Source: Whitmania pigra
Taxonomy: Eukaryota; Annelida; Clitellata; Hirudinida; Haemopidae
DNA length: 64,000 bases
NCBI GenBank assembly: GCA_021613335.1
Contig: JAJTWR010000305.1
Location: 773,501 to 837,500 of the forward strand
Reading direction: 5' to 3'
Positions 12,300 through 25,500 of the stretch are shown here, one piece after another; within the stretch, counting starts at the first letter, position 1, and each line of letters starts with the position of its first letter. The notes beneath the pieces were generated by a model. It searched no databases. It was not told where the DNA came from and saw only the letters and a list, made by a program, of their open reading frames with translations. The translations under genes were made by a program, and so were the position numbers.

Positions 12300-13085
12300 G
12301 ACAAATTACTGTGGAAATCTAGAGTTATAAGCTCGTTTGGTACGGTGAAAATAATTACTTCAATAATTGCAATGAAGATTCGTCGTTGCTAATTTACCTG
12401 GCTTTTTCTAAAAGATTTAAATTAAAAGGCAATCGAATTTCTTTTGTCTTGAATTTCTCAGTTTTTTTTTTAAATAATTTTAGATGTTCCTCATTAATTT
12501 TAAATTGTATTCACTGTAAGAATCATGTATTATGATATACAATTTAAACGATGAACATTCTCGGATTTAGGGGTATTCGGGATGTTCAAAGGGGCAATCC
12601 ATCAACCAGAAACCCAGATAAAAAAACCAGAAATTAGAAATAGTTTTGAGGCTTATAAACAAAAAGTTATTAATTATATTTTTCGAAACGAACAAATTCT
12701 TATAAAATGCAATTCGCATATCGAACCTTTTTCTGGTTCGTCATACAATCAGTGTTCTGAAGTTGCACCTTATGACTTTCTCAGAGCACATTAATACAAC
12801 CTAAATCAATATCTGCACACAATCAACTGGAATGTTTTGTTTGAATATTGTTTTGGCGTTGAAGACTGCTGGACATAGTTCCGATACCAGATCGAGCAAG
12901 CATTCAAGGCTCACGTGTCCAGACTTCCTCATCGTAATAAATCTAAACAGTGGCATCCCCCACTCATTTACAGAATTCTGCAAACCAAATCTAAACTATG
13001 GAAAACCTGAAAGTGTGAACAATGCGTCGCGGACAAGATCGGATACTATAGTTTTGCTAAAACCTGTCGTAACTGTATTATTAAT
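12300..13085. other. Spacer between lectin gene 3 and the LINE/gypsy composite
   Basis: I see no supported gene here. About 12300-12420 is shared with 19915-20080 as upstream flank of the lectin gene 3/4 pair. A short AACCAGAAACCCAG motif near 12610 recurs at 17735 and may be LINE-derived. Confidence 0.4.
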
Positions 13086-13216
13086 ATCGCATTAATATAG
13101 GTGGAATTTTATCAAATATCGTTCCTGTGACCAGTGGTGTCCCCCAGGGCAGTGTGCCTGGCTCCACACTCTTTTTATTGTACATCAATGATCTTCCAAG
13201 CATTTTCAAATATACT
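13086..13216 (+). pseudogene. LINE reverse-transcriptase fragment, upstream half
   Basis: The plus-strand frame contains [22 protein letters not shown], the well-known RT block preceding the catalytic FADD in CR1/Jockey-type LINEs. It is interrupted exactly at the gypsy insertion; the continuation is at 17474. Confidence 0.8.
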
Positions 13217-13368
13217 TGTAGTGACTGTACATCCCTACGAAGGATGTTTTGTTTACATTCTCCGAGTTTTTACCGCGCTGATGCTTTTCATTGTCGTCAA
13301 TCCGTTTATGAGTTATACCGATTGTACGTTCGATTAAAAGTCAAGTGTTAGCCTGGTTTAACACTTCA
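13217..13368 (+). repeat. 5' LTR of the gypsy element
   Basis: 152 bp, beginning TGTAGTGACTG and ending TTTAACACTTCA. It matches 17322-17473 without a visible difference. Confidence 0.93.
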
Positions 13369-13401
13369 TTGGTGACCCCAACTCTGAACACAAACTCTAA
13401 A

Positions 13402-16400
13402 ATGGAATCGCAAGCAGCTTCAATTTCTATCAAACCGATTGTTTTCAACCCAGCCGAGGCATCGGCTTGGTTCAGAATAATGGAAGCACAATTTACTCTT
13501 TCCAACATCACGGTTAGCTCAACAAGGTTTTATCACACATTGGCAGCCCTACCAGGGTCTGTGGTAATGAGCCTTGATGATGACACTGTCGAGGCCATGG
13601 ATTACGACCGCCTGAAGAGTGCAGTGCTTGAGCAAACCATGCCCAACAAAGTGGAGCTCTTTGACCAGTTCCTGCAACAAAATCCGCTAACAGGCAGGCC
13701 TTCGCAACATTTGGTAGCAATGAGAAAGCTAGCACAACAAGTTGGTGCACCTGAAGACATGGTTCGCCACAAGTTCCAAAAATTGTTGCCTGCCAATTTG
13801 GCCCTCGTCATTGCAGCACAGAAGAATTTGTCTTTGGAAGAGGTTGGGAAATTGGCAGACGAGTTGATTACCATGACATCAGTTCAACACACACAGACGA
13901 TCCAGAAACCAAAACTGGATTTTGATGCAATCAAAAGAACCATAGGAACCAACAGAACAGTGGAGCCATTCACTCCAGGTCAACCACCAAAAGTTTGTCG
14001 TGCACACATTTATTTTGGTCCTGAGGCTAAATCCTGCCGACCCTGGTGCGTTTGGCCTGACAAGCGTGGCGCTCGAGTTGCCCAGTCTAGAAATGCTTCT
14101 CCGGTGTCTCACAAGCCAGTCGGTAAACTAGAAGGCTCTGCTTCGGTTGCGACCATCGAAGGCGGCCCTACATTTTATGTCGCATTTTCCACAACAGCTA
14201 AAACCATACGTCATCAATTCAAGTTTCTAGTCGACACCGGATCAGCGGTATCGATCATTCCCCCAAAAGTGTTATCAAACATTTCAGTTCCAGTCAGAGC
14301 GACAAACGTCAAGTTGAACACAGCCAACGGTATGCCTCTCGAGATCCATGGAGAAGTTACACTAACGATAAGCAGTCAAGACCTCCGAAGAGAATTCACC
14401 TGGACGTTCATAGTGGCAGTCACCACACAACCAATATTAGGGGCTGATTTCTTCATTCATCACCATCTACTTGTTGACTGTCGCAACCGCCAACTTCTGG
14501 ACACGAAGACGTCACTCTCCACAGCAATGATAACAACGGTTGGGGAGATTATTGCCCCTGTATTCGACTGTCCACCTGACACCCCCCCACTCATCAAGGC
14601 ATTAATAGAACGTCACACTGCTCTGGTTGGCCCTTGGCAGATAGACCTCCGTTCACCTTCATTGTCAGCACAGCATACAATTGAACTAACATCAAACAAG
14701 CCAATCTGTTCCCGTTTTCGACAACTCCCACCTGACAAATTTGAGGCCGCTAAGCAAGAATTCGCAATGCTGTTAAAGGCTGGGATTGTTCGACAATCTT
14801 GCAGTTCTTATTCCAGCCCACTACACATGGTCCCCAAAAAGGACAACCAATGGCGGCCCTGTGGAGATTATCGGAAACTCAACAGTGTCACAAAACCTGA
14901 CAGATATCCTCTGCCAAGAATTTCTGATGTGACAAGCCGACTCAGTGGCAGTTCAGTATTCAGTAAATTAGATTTGGTGAAGGCATATTACAATATCCCC
15001 ATTCATCCAGATGATATTCCAAAGACAGCCGTTACAACTCCTTTTGGTTTGTTTGAATTTACTCGCATGCCATTCGGCCTCAGAAATGCAACTCAAACAT
15101 TCCAAAGATTCATGGATGCAACTTTTCAAGACTTGCCGTTTGTTTGTGTGTATATTGACGATATTTTGGTAGCCTCAAACAATGAGCATGAGCATATACA
15201 GCACCTCAGAACTGTCTTTCAGCGGCTGGAGGAAAACAACCTCCGGATCAACGTCAGTAAATGTATGTTTGCCCAGAGCTCTGTTGTGTTTCTAGGCCAT
15301 AGACTATCTTCGACTGGAATATCACCACCTGAAGATAACACACGAGCCATCATCGATTTTCCTAAACCGAAAGACTATGCAGGTTTACGACGTTTTATTG
15401 GCATGATTGGATATTATAGATCATTCATCCCTCATTTTGCCCAGATATCTGCCCCCTTGTATACTCTTTTGGGAAGTACAAATCAACGTAACCATCAATT
15501 GACGTGGGAAACCTCTCAGTGCAAAGCTTTTGAAGATGTAAAATCATCTCTAGCAGATGCGGCCAATCTTCATTACATTAGCAAGTCTAGTAACCTATAC
15601 CACCTAGTGACTGATGCATCTTCGGTAGCCATCGGTGCGGCACTTCATCAGGTTGTTTTGGGCATGCCACAGCCAATTGCTTTTTATTCCAAGAGACTTT
15701 CTAAAACAGAATCAATATACTCTGCATTTGACAAAGAGCTTTTGGCAGCATACTTGGCTGTCCTCCATTTCAAGCACATCGTTGAAGGCAGGGAACTCCA
15801 TTTATTTACAGACCACAAACCCATCTGCCAAGCTTTTCAGTCCAACAGGGACCAGAAGACCCACATGCAACAACGACGTCTCTCCATCATCTCTGAATAT
15901 GTGACTGAAATACATCACATCAGAGGAGCTGAAAACATAGTAGCAGATGCACTTTCCAGGCCAGTCACTGCACTGCAACTTGAACACCCAGATCTAGCGA
16001 GTATTGCCAAAGCACAGACTGAAGATCCGGAAATACAAAAGTGCAAGGATGCTCTCACATCCCATCAACTCTCGGCGGACTTGACAATTCTTTGCGAAAA
16101 CAGCTCAATTTATCCCCGTCCATATGTTCCCTTAGCACAACGACAATCAGTGTTTAGGCACCTTCACAATCTGGCACATCCAGGTATACGAGGATCTACT
16201 AATTTGACTGCAACAAGGTATTATTGGCCTAAAATGAAAGGGGACATCAAACAATGGGTCAACAACTGCTTAGACTGTCAGAAAGCCAAGGTCAATCGTC
16301 ACAACAAGAGTATCCCAGAACAACCCATGTATCCATTCAATGATCGATTTCAAACAGTTCACATGGACATAGTAGGACCTCTGAAACCTTCAAAAACACT

Positions 16401-17295
16401 TGGTTCTCATTACACCTCAGAGATGCAATATGTTGTGACACTCATCGACAGAGCAACGCGTTGGTTTGAATGTGTTCCCGTAGCCTCAATCACAGCTACC
16501 ACAGTTGCTGAGGCATTTTTAACCCACTGGATTAGTAGATTTGGAGTACCATTGTGCCTCACTACAGATCAAGGACGACAGTTTGAAAGCAGTCTCTTCA
16601 ATGCTTTGTCCCATTCTATTGGTTTTCATCGATTACGCACCACTGCTTATCACCCTCAGTCCAATGGGATGATCGAGCGTTTCCATAGAACACTCAAGAC
16701 AGCACTTGTGTCTCGAAATGAAGAATGGCTCATAGCACTTCCAATAGTTTGCTTAGCATTGAGAGCTTTACCGACTGAACATGGGTATTCACCGTTTACA
16801 GCCATGACGGGCTCAGACATCTTGATGCCACATGTCTTCTTTCACAAAGCGAATCCTTCTACTAAGGAACAGTTTGAAGCAATCCAGCAACTCCACAAGC
16901 ACATGCGTCAACTGGACTTTACAACTCTCTCTGAAGGTATACACCATGGTCGAACCATCCGCCCACAGTCAGTTACCTTGCAACCTGGACAATATGTCTG
17001 GTTGCGGATAGATAGAGTTCGACAACCTTTAGAGGCTCCATACCAGGGTCCTTACAAAGTCCTTGATACCAAGCAACATATTGTCAAGATAGAACTTCCC
17101 GATGGATCCACCAGTTGTGTTTCACTGGATCGTGTCAAACTTGCCAAGATGCCGATGACGACGCCAGGGACGCTTGTTGACCAGACAGCTCCTGCATCCA
17201 TCACAAATTCTCCCAATAACCCACCTGAACCCCCACGCACAAGATCAGGAAGATGTGTTCGTTTCAATCATCACCGGGATCACATCTACTACTGA
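13402..17295 (+). CDS. Gag-Pol polyprotein of the gypsy element
   Basis: A single frame from ATG 13402 gives about 1297 residues; the frame is open further upstream but without an ATG. Domain order: Gag with a CHCC-type Cys/His motif (VCRAH ... KSCRPWC, about residues 196-216); aspartic protease LVDTGS (Asp about 278); reverse transcriptase with YIDD (about 584); RNase H (TDASS, TDHKP); integrase with an HHCC zinc finger (HPGI ... CLDCQK) and a DDE core at about D989, D1056, E1092 with the 35-residue D-to-E spacing; then a GPY-like C-terminal region. All catalytic residues I can check are present. Gag and Pol are fused without a frameshift. Confidence 0.93.
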   Translation: MESQAASISIKPIVFNPAEASAWFRIMEAQFTLSNITVSSTRFYHTLAALPGSVVMSLDDDTVEAMDYDRLKSAVLEQTMPNKVELFDQFLQQNPLTGRPSQHLVAMRKLAQQVGAPEDMVRHKFQKLLPANLALVIAAQKNLSLEEVGKLADELITMTSVQHTQTIQKPKLDFDAIKRTIGTNRTVEPFTPGQPPKVCRAHIYFGPEAKSCRPWCVWPDKRGARVAQSRNASPVSHKPVGKLEGSASVATIEGGPTFYVAFSTTAKTIRHQFKFLVDTGSAVSIIPPKVLSNISVPVRATNVKLNTANGMPLEIHGEVTLTISSQDLRREFTWTFIVAVTTQPILGADFFIHHHLLVDCRNRQLLDTKTSLSTAMITTVGEIIAPVFDCPPDTPPLIKALIERHTALVGPWQIDLRSPSLSAQHTIELTSNKPICSRFRQLPPDKFEAAKQEFAMLLKAGIVRQSCSSYSSPLHMVPKKDNQWRPCGDYRKLNSVTKPDRYPLPRISDVTSRLSGSSVFSKLDLVKAYYNIPIHPDDIPKTAVTTPFGLFEFTRMPFGLRNATQTFQRFMDATFQDLPFVCVYIDDILVASNNEHEHIQHLRTVFQRLEENNLRINVSKCMFAQSSVVFLGHRLSSTGISPPEDNTRAIIDFPKPKDYAGLRRFIGMIGYYRSFIPHFAQISAPLYTLLGSTNQRNHQLTWETSQCKAFEDVKSSLADAANLHYISKSSNLYHLVTDASSVAIGAALHQVVLGMPQPIAFYSKRLSKTESIYSAFDKELLAAYLAVLHFKHIVEGRELHLFTDHKPICQAFQSNRDQKTHMQQRRLSIISEYVTEIHHIRGAENIVADALSRPVTALQLEHPDLASIAKAQTEDPEIQKCKDALTSHQLSADLTILCENSSIYPRPYVPLAQRQSVFRHLHNLAHPGIRGSTNLTATRYYWPKMKGDIKQWVNNCLDCQKAKVNRHNKSIPEQPMYPFNDRFQTVHMDIVGPLKPSKTLGSHYTSEMQYVVTLIDRATRWFECVPVASITATTVAEAFLTHWISRFGVPLCLTTDQGRQFESSLFNALSHSIGFHRLRTTAYHPQSNGMIERFHRTLKTALVSRNEEWLIALPIVCLALRALPTEHGYSPFTAMTGSDILMPHVFFHKANPSTKEQFEAIQQLHKHMRQLDFTTLSEGIHHGRTIRPQSVTLQPGQYVWLRIDRVRQPLEAPYQGPYKVLDTKQHIVKIELPDGSTSCVSLDRVKLAKMPMTTPGTLVDQTAPASITNSPNNPPEPPRTRSGRCVRFNHHRDHIYY

Positions 17296-17321
17296 CTCCG
17301 TCTTCCCAGGGAGGAGCTCAC

Positions 17322-17473
17322 TGTAGTGACTGTACATCCCTACGAAGGATGTTTTGTTTACATTCTCCGAGTTTTTACCGCGCTGATGCTTTTCATTGTC
17401 GTCAATCCGTTTATGAGTTATACCGATTGTACGTTCGATTAAAAGTCAAGTGTTAGCCTGGTTTAACACTTCA
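17322..17473 (+). repeat. 3' LTR of the gypsy element
   Basis: 152 bp, identical by eye to the 5' LTR. It is followed by the TACT target-site copy and then the resumed LINE reading frame. Confidence 0.93.
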
Positions 17474-17756
17474 TACTGGTGTCGTTTGCAAACTATTTGC
17501 TGATGATGTTAAGCTTTATTGCTTCCCAACTTTGTCCGAAACCCAACTGCAGTCTGCTCTCGACAGCGAAGTTCAGTGGAGTCACATCTGGCAACTTCAG
17601 CTCGCACCAGGGAAATGTCAGGTTTTCTCCGTAGCGGGTTGCAGAAAGAAAAGAAATAATCATGAGTATACTATCAACGGTCAGACCCTCCAACGAGTAG
17701 ACATGATTAGGGATTTCGGGATTATGATCAACCAGAAACCCAGAGTCTCAAAATAG
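17474..17756 (+). pseudogene. LINE reverse-transcriptase fragment, downstream half
   Basis: It resumes the frame broken by the gypsy insertion, with the catalytic LFADDVKLY block and a downstream WQLQLAPGKCQV segment typical of LINE RT. It stops at 17754. Only this part of the LINE survives, so the host LINE was already partial or has been eroded. Confidence 0.8.
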
Positions 17757-18530
17757 CAATGTTAATTAGCATTTCGCTGATTCATATTATATTGTGCCTT
17801 TAAAGTTTGAAATAATTCGGCATGTTATGAACACTTTATGCAATTCATGTATCTTTGATAAACCTTCTCGACTAAGCATCTTTGTCAAAGGAAGCGAGAG
17901 TTGTAGATTATGAATGTTTGTTTATTGAGTTAGACCCTTTCCATAACTAAAATTGGTTTCTACTATTACTAAGCAACCTGACAGCTCTGATGAAGTTACT
18001 TAAAAAAGTCTTCACTGGTGCAATAATTTGGCGATTTTTCTTCCTTCAAAAAGTGATCGTTATTTAAGTTTTACTTCTTATGTTCGTTGAATTTATTTAT
18101 CACGCTTTACTTTATATCCTTAAGTTATGTACTTATACGGATTCATGAGTCATTTTAGTGTTCCGTCAAAATTAATTGCAAGCAAACTTGCATCCTTAAC
18201 CAATGTAAGCTGGTTTATCTGAGAACGATGAAATCGAACACTGAAATAATATTTTATTAAAACGACAAGCAAAATTTCTAGACATTTTGGAATTCATTTG
18301 TATGGGCCAGTTGCCTTTCGTCTTATTAACCGTTTGACATATTATTGACTAAAAACTATGTAATCTAAAGTTTAATAACAATCGCCCATAAATTTCATTC
18401 AACAAACTGTAAACAAAGAATTATCTAATTAAGAATTAGAAACATTATTAATATTTTATCTAATTCTAACATTTAATGATCAAAGATCTACTACATTCAC
18501 TACTAAAACTAAACAACATGACAAAGTCCG
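17757..18530. repeat. 3' flank of lectin gene 4, duplicate of about 10320-10920
   Basis: No gene is seen. Scattered but ordered similarity to 10320-10920 shows that the duplication producing lectin genes 3 and 4 included several hundred bases of 3' flank. Confidence 0.55.
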
Positions 18531-18532
18531 CT

Positions 18533-19878
18533 TTATCCATAAAAGGTACCAAAAACTTGAAATTCGCACAAGGATAAATACCCACCATTTATATCGTTTA
18601 ACATTGCTTGGTAAACTATGACGTACCTAGCTGACGGAATAGAAGGTTCGCAAGAGATGGTGAACCAAGATGCATTCACGGGGGGTCCCAGGTACACACC
18701 ACAAAGAGGGTATTCGTTTATGACGGGCGTCTTGACAAGCCAAGAATCATTTGTGACTCCGATAGTGAGGTTCGTATATCTTATAACTGAATTAGTTCAA
18801 TGCAAATATTGCTCAAATAGTGAACAATTTCTATTTATTAGTAATTCCTGTTAGTGATAAATTCAAAATTATTCATTTTCTTATATTAAGATTGTCATAA
18901 CTACATTGAAATTATTAATTGTCAGAATTATTTTGACAAGTTACTTACAATTACTAAACAATTTATTATTCTCATGGCAAATCAAATTTTTTTGCTCCAA
19001 AATTATGGATCTCGAATGTTAAGCTATCATAATTATCCGATAAAATCCCTACATAAGCAAACGATAAGTGCTGTCTGTATATTTAAACTAAAACTTGATG
19101 AAATGAAAATCATAATCTTTTGCCAAGGAGAACATGATTAAACTAACAATAGTTGCTGTCAGAAGTGAACCTGGCCAGGATGTTGACTTTAATGAGGATT
19201 ACGTAATGGGCCAAATTGACCATGTACCAGTTGTTGGTGGTAGCATTGCCGTTTGTTTTACTACAATCGCCAGCTTCGGCGGAAGTTCCATTCAAGTCAT
19301 CCAGTGCCAACCAGGAATTTAATTTCACACCGTTCCAAGTTGATGTCGAACTCTGACAAGATCTTTTAAACTTGGAAAGATTTTCACCTTTTAAATGTAA
19401 GGTGACAGGTATTAATGGAGTGATCATTTTCATTGCTGTTTGACAAACAAAAATGTATCAATGTACTTACCAACATCATTCAATTGACTGCGTAAATTGG
19501 TATTCTGAAACATAACAATATTGAATATTATTTTCCAAGCATATAAAGTTGTCCACGAAATATAATGTTTACATCAAAACTGGAGCACAAATTTTTGTTT
19601 TTGATCTTGAACGGAATTTTGCTAAACAGCAAACACGATCTAGATCTGACTAAGTAGTTGAAATTGACGCAGTATCCCTTAACCACGCAATTAATTGCGC
19701 AGTGTAATTCGCTCCGAATGCCTTTCAATGATTCAGTCGGGTTGTCCAAAGCGCATCCTGATCTTCCCTCACAATCCAGAGTCCGTCGAAATATCTGGAC
19801 ATTTGGTAGAGGCATTTGGCTGTTGGTTATTTTTATTACGGCTATAAGGATGAGAACATTTAAAAGATGATTAGTCAT
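18533..19878 (-). CDS. Secreted PAN/apple plus F5/8-type (fucolectin-like) protein, paralog 4
   Basis: Four exons on the minus strand: 19878-19573, 19504-19471, 19387-19148, 18786-18533 (277 residues). It is the close sister of paralog 3: near-identical signal peptide (LLNVLILIAVIKITNS), PAN-like module and 34-nt micro-exon. The lectin half has diverged more (WLALDD, NNWYMVNL), and a change near the end extends the C-terminus by two residues (FGTFYG, then stop). All introns fall at the same phases as in paralog 3. It is probably secreted; ligand unknown. The gypsy/LINE composite separates this sister pair. Confidence 0.82.
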
Positions 19879-19914
19879 GTTTTTAGTTAGAGATCTTTGG
19901 AACACTTAATCAAA

Positions 19915-20430
19915 TGACAAATTCATGTGAAAATCGAAAGCTTTGCTCTTTTGGCTTCTTGAATGTGAGTCTTTAAATATAATAGCAGGAACTCACAGTT
20001 GCTAAGATACCTGGTTAATTCTAGAAGTTTTACAATTAATTTAAACAATGCAATTAACTTTTATTTTTGAAATTTTCAGTTATTTCTTCTAGAACGTTAA
20101 ATGTTCCTCGCTCATTTGGGGTTCCATCAGCCAACTGCACCTGACTTTCCATCTAGGTGCATCCTGCCCCGATGATGAATTCTTCGCGCGACAACAATGT
20201 ATGTATTGTTGCGAAGAAACAAAAAGAACATTGATTTAATTTTTTGAAAGAAATCCTGAAAATGCGTTTATGACGCTCCCAAGCCATTGTCGTTGTTGTA
20301 AAATATATAATTTGTGTTAATTGGTCACGTCACTGGAAGATCAGCAAAGTAGCGAAAATCGATCCATAAATTTCCAAACCCGTTGCTACTCAAGAAAGCA
20401 TCAAAGCGATTCAAAGCTGCAATATTTTTA
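19915..20430. other. Spacer upstream of lectin gene 4
   Basis: The first part resembles 12300-12480, the upstream flank of lectin gene 3. The rest (20100-20430) is unique and shows no exon I can support. Confidence 0.4.
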
Positions 20431-20803
20431 GTCTGATTCTTTTATTATAAATTACAGACTAATTTTTGGTTAAACATTCTGAACGTTAGATGATGGAATT
20501 GTTGTTCTGCATCAAACTCTGAACCTGATGTCATTGAATGTACACTTCATGAGAATGTCAGTGTCTTATCAACCTGACTAAATCACGTTAATTTACACAT
20601 CTAGTCATTATTCTTTATTCGAATAAGAGCATTAGTTATTTTTAGTCAAAAGAGGTAGGATTCATTTTTAATGAATTGAAAGTAGACGTGGCCTTTCGGC
20701 AGTCCTATTTTTGTGGAATATTTTATTCTAAGCAACGCCAAAATAATTAAGTCGAAAAAAATAAGAACTCAAATTAAATTTAATTCACATAATACCTTTA
20801 TAG

Positions 20804-22095
<1,292 letters not shown>

Positions 22096-22513
22096 CAATG
22101 GCGTCTCACAAATTAGGTTGCATTTGTTACCGATGGACATGTAATTGTAATCTCGTCAACCTTGCTTTTGTTTTCGGGAAGATCTGCTCATATTATTTAT
22201 TATTTATGTTCGGCATCGTTGGTGTTTTTGAGTGATAACCAACTCTGTTGTACCTAAATGCACTCTCCAAGGAAATATAGATTTTATAATCTCTTGTCCA
22301 CTATTCCTAGCTGTTTGTAAGCATACACTTGCACAACAATTTTAGAGAAAAAATTATGAAGTCAAGATATTGTTGTATTGCCTTTTTTCGACACACGTTT
22401 GAGCTCACTTTGTGGTCACATCACGATCTAAGTAAGAAGTAACAGTACAAAATGATTAACAAACGACATGTTCTATTCTTAAAAAGTAAATTTTCTTTTC
22501 AAACAATGGCAGC

Positions 22514-25500
22514 TCAATGACCCAATATCCCAAATGGCAACCTCATGCCACAGGATTCTGCCTCGACAATGTCCTCTTGTGGAACCCAAATGCCTGATGA
22601 ATTTTCAACGTAAAGCGGTATTTTTCCGTGGGGCCTTAAAGAGCTGGGCTTCCAATCAGATGGTGAGACCTTGAGTCCCCCCTCCACATCTTCAAAGGCA
22701 CTCGGCATGACCTTGACATCGCCCGACAGAGAGCTTTCGTCTTCGATGTCACAGTGAAAAAGTTGAACATGTTCACCATGGGCATTCCTGGATGAGAAAC
22801 ATTCCTCGCAATTGGTGCACCTTACCCGATGGTATTGGTTGATGTGAGGTACGATGTTCTGGCTGGTAAACTGGCATTTGCAGTAGGGACACGGATGCCC
22901 TTGGGGACGTGTATTCTTCCTCTCTTGTTCGTTGATGCCAACAGAACGGCTTAACTTGAGGAAATCTATTTGCCCTTTCTCCGCAGGGATGGACTTAAGT
23001 AGAAGGGTGATGAAACTAGAAGATGGGGTATGATGCTTTAGGGTCTCAATTGATGAGCATAGGTCAGAAGGAAGACCTTCACCATTGGAGATTTGAGAGA
23101 AGAGGGTCGAATATAGGGCTTGGCGATTTGGAAATGCAGACTTATGAAGAGTCAGCATGTGGGTCTCAAAAGATCGGGGACAGCTGAGTTTTTCTGCGCA
23201 GAGGGCACAAAATTTGGACATTAACATGTCGGCAATAGTGACACGGTGTCTTGCCATGTATGTGGTAATGTTTGGAAATTCAGTCTTTCTCCAATTTGAG
23301 TGATAACTACCCTCAAAAGATGTCTGAAGATAAAATTAATGACCCTTAAAATCTTTGGACTCCAAATTTACCAATAATTCTTAACAACACAATTATTAAA
23401 CTTAACAAGAAAACTAAGTGTAATTACTGTTCAATTCACCAACCTTTTCTGATGGAGAACTATGTACAAATTCTTCATGCAAGGTCAGGCCCTTGATACT
23501 CCAGAATCGATCCCCACATGTAGTGCAGGGAAAGAAAGGTTTGGGGGGTGCACCGAGTGGATCAGACCTAGCTAATACCTTAAAGGGAAGATGGGAAAGA
23601 TGAATTTTATGAAGGATGGAAAGGTGGTATTCCAAGGAGGCAGGAGAGTCCCACAGTGTACAACATATTTCGCACAAGTGGTTCTGAAAAGAAAAAGGTG
23701 GTAACGACGATAACCATAACAATTCCATATTTAATAAACAACTAGCACTTACAAAAATTTGGGGAAATGCCTTCAGAGGTAGATGAACTTCTAGAGGTAC
23801 TGTGGCATGGGCTGGAACCCCAGATGGGTCAGACTGGGAGACTTCCTGAAGCTGGTTGGTCGACACTCTTGAATAGTGTCAATTTGACTTTGGGATACTT
23901 CTTTTACTTTATGTGAAACAGAATTGTCCTTGTCGCTCGATTTGGCCTTAAGGCTTGACTCGATTTCGAACGCTTCTTTACATTTCTTGACATGTTCATC
24001 AAATTTCTTTTGGTACTCCATGGCCACCACATAAGGGCAGAAGGTGCAGACCAAGGGGGCCTTCTCGGCAGAGAGTTTTGAAAGTGAATGAGTCTTTTCA
24101 ACATGGTTAGAAAACTTCTCAAAGGATTTGCATGTGAAGGAACACAAGCAGCACTTGTGCCTGGGGATAAGATTAGGTTTTTTAATTATTACAATGCTTC
24201 CAACAATACATTTACTTATTGTTTTTGTAATAACATTGTTAAGGATATTCACTGTTAATTACAACAACAATAAAAATAGTGGTCTGTAAAATCACTTCTA
24301 AAAATGATAATAATATCTAATAATAATAATAATGGTAATAATAATAATAATAATTTAAAAAAGTAAAACCTTAAAAAATCAATTACTTCATTGTTTGCAA
24401 TAACTTGTAGAAACAGAAACTGCTTCACAAAGTTCATATTACATCAACAAACCTTTTCTTAGTGGAACTTCCAAGCCTCCAGTGGTCAGAGAGCTGAGCC
24501 TGGCTGGCAGCTTTAAAACCACACCCAGCACAAGCAGTGGTAGAAGTTGTCTTTGAGAATTCTTCAACAATCACCTCCATGTTGGAATCCTTATTTTGGG
24601 GCCCTTGCGTAAGTGCCTCATCTGTGAGTCCCTGGTTCATAGAGTTGTCCATATTAGGTTCGCCAAGGTTGAGCCTTTTTCTTGGCCAATCTGTTTCTGT
24701 CTCAAACTCCTCTGGAATGGCTCTCTGAAATTGGGGAGCGTTAAAATGGATTTATTAAATGAAATAAAATCGATTGAACGAGATAGTTAAAACTGATAAT
24801 TAATTGTTATGAAAGTCATTAAACATAAGTAGCCATTAAAAAGTTTGTCATTATAAATTAATCATTATTATTAATAATAATTAATGATTAAATTAGTTGG
24901 TTTAATTAGAATGAATGAGTTGAAATAACTGGACTGACCTTCCTAGAGTTTGTTTTGCCGTTTTGTAAACCCATATTAGCGACATGATCCTTTTTCAAGT
25001 CATCTTTGTTTACATCTGATGGTGATGGAGCTTGTGCAGGTATATTATCCAAGGTGGGTTCAAAACCATTTGCATGATCAACAGGTGATTTTAACATCGC
25101 TTCAGATTTGGTTTTCTGCAGCAGAAAAATTTTAAACTATACTCAAGCTACCATTATAATAAAACAAACATAATTAACTGAATTGCATAATTTCAAATAG
25201 TAACCTAAATAAGTTAACATGTTTTCACTAAATTTATCTGAAGCAAAAAAAATTATTCAAATGATCTGTAAGCTTAAACCTGCACCTACCTTTGACTTTT
25301 GCTTCTTTCCCTGTTCTGTTGTGGCTTTGATCAAAGTCTTTTTGGCCTTGGCCAAAGTTTTCTGCAATGACTTTGTTGCATTGTTTCCCTTGGCTGGCTG
25401 CTGAGAGGGGGCAGTAGATTTGGGTTTTCGTCCTTTACGGGGAACCGGGTTGATCGAAGTGTCTACCCCGTGGGTTGATTGATCTTGAGATGAAATATCT

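Larger units (their letters stand above)
13217..17473 (+). mobile_element. Complete Ty3/gypsy LTR retrotransposon (CsRn1-like), 4257 bp
   Basis: It has two 152-bp LTRs (13217-13368 and 17322-17473), TG...CA ended and identical by eye. A 4-bp target duplication TACT flanks it (13213-13216 and 17474-17477). A primer-binding site TGGTGACCCC follows the 5' LTR after one base. A purine run (CAGGGAGGAG) precedes the 3' LTR. One uninterrupted gag-pol frame fills the interior. Identical LTRs and an intact frame indicate a recent, possibly still active, insertion. The CsRn1-like assignment rests on the CHCC Gag motif, the short LTRs and the primer site. Confidence 0.93.
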
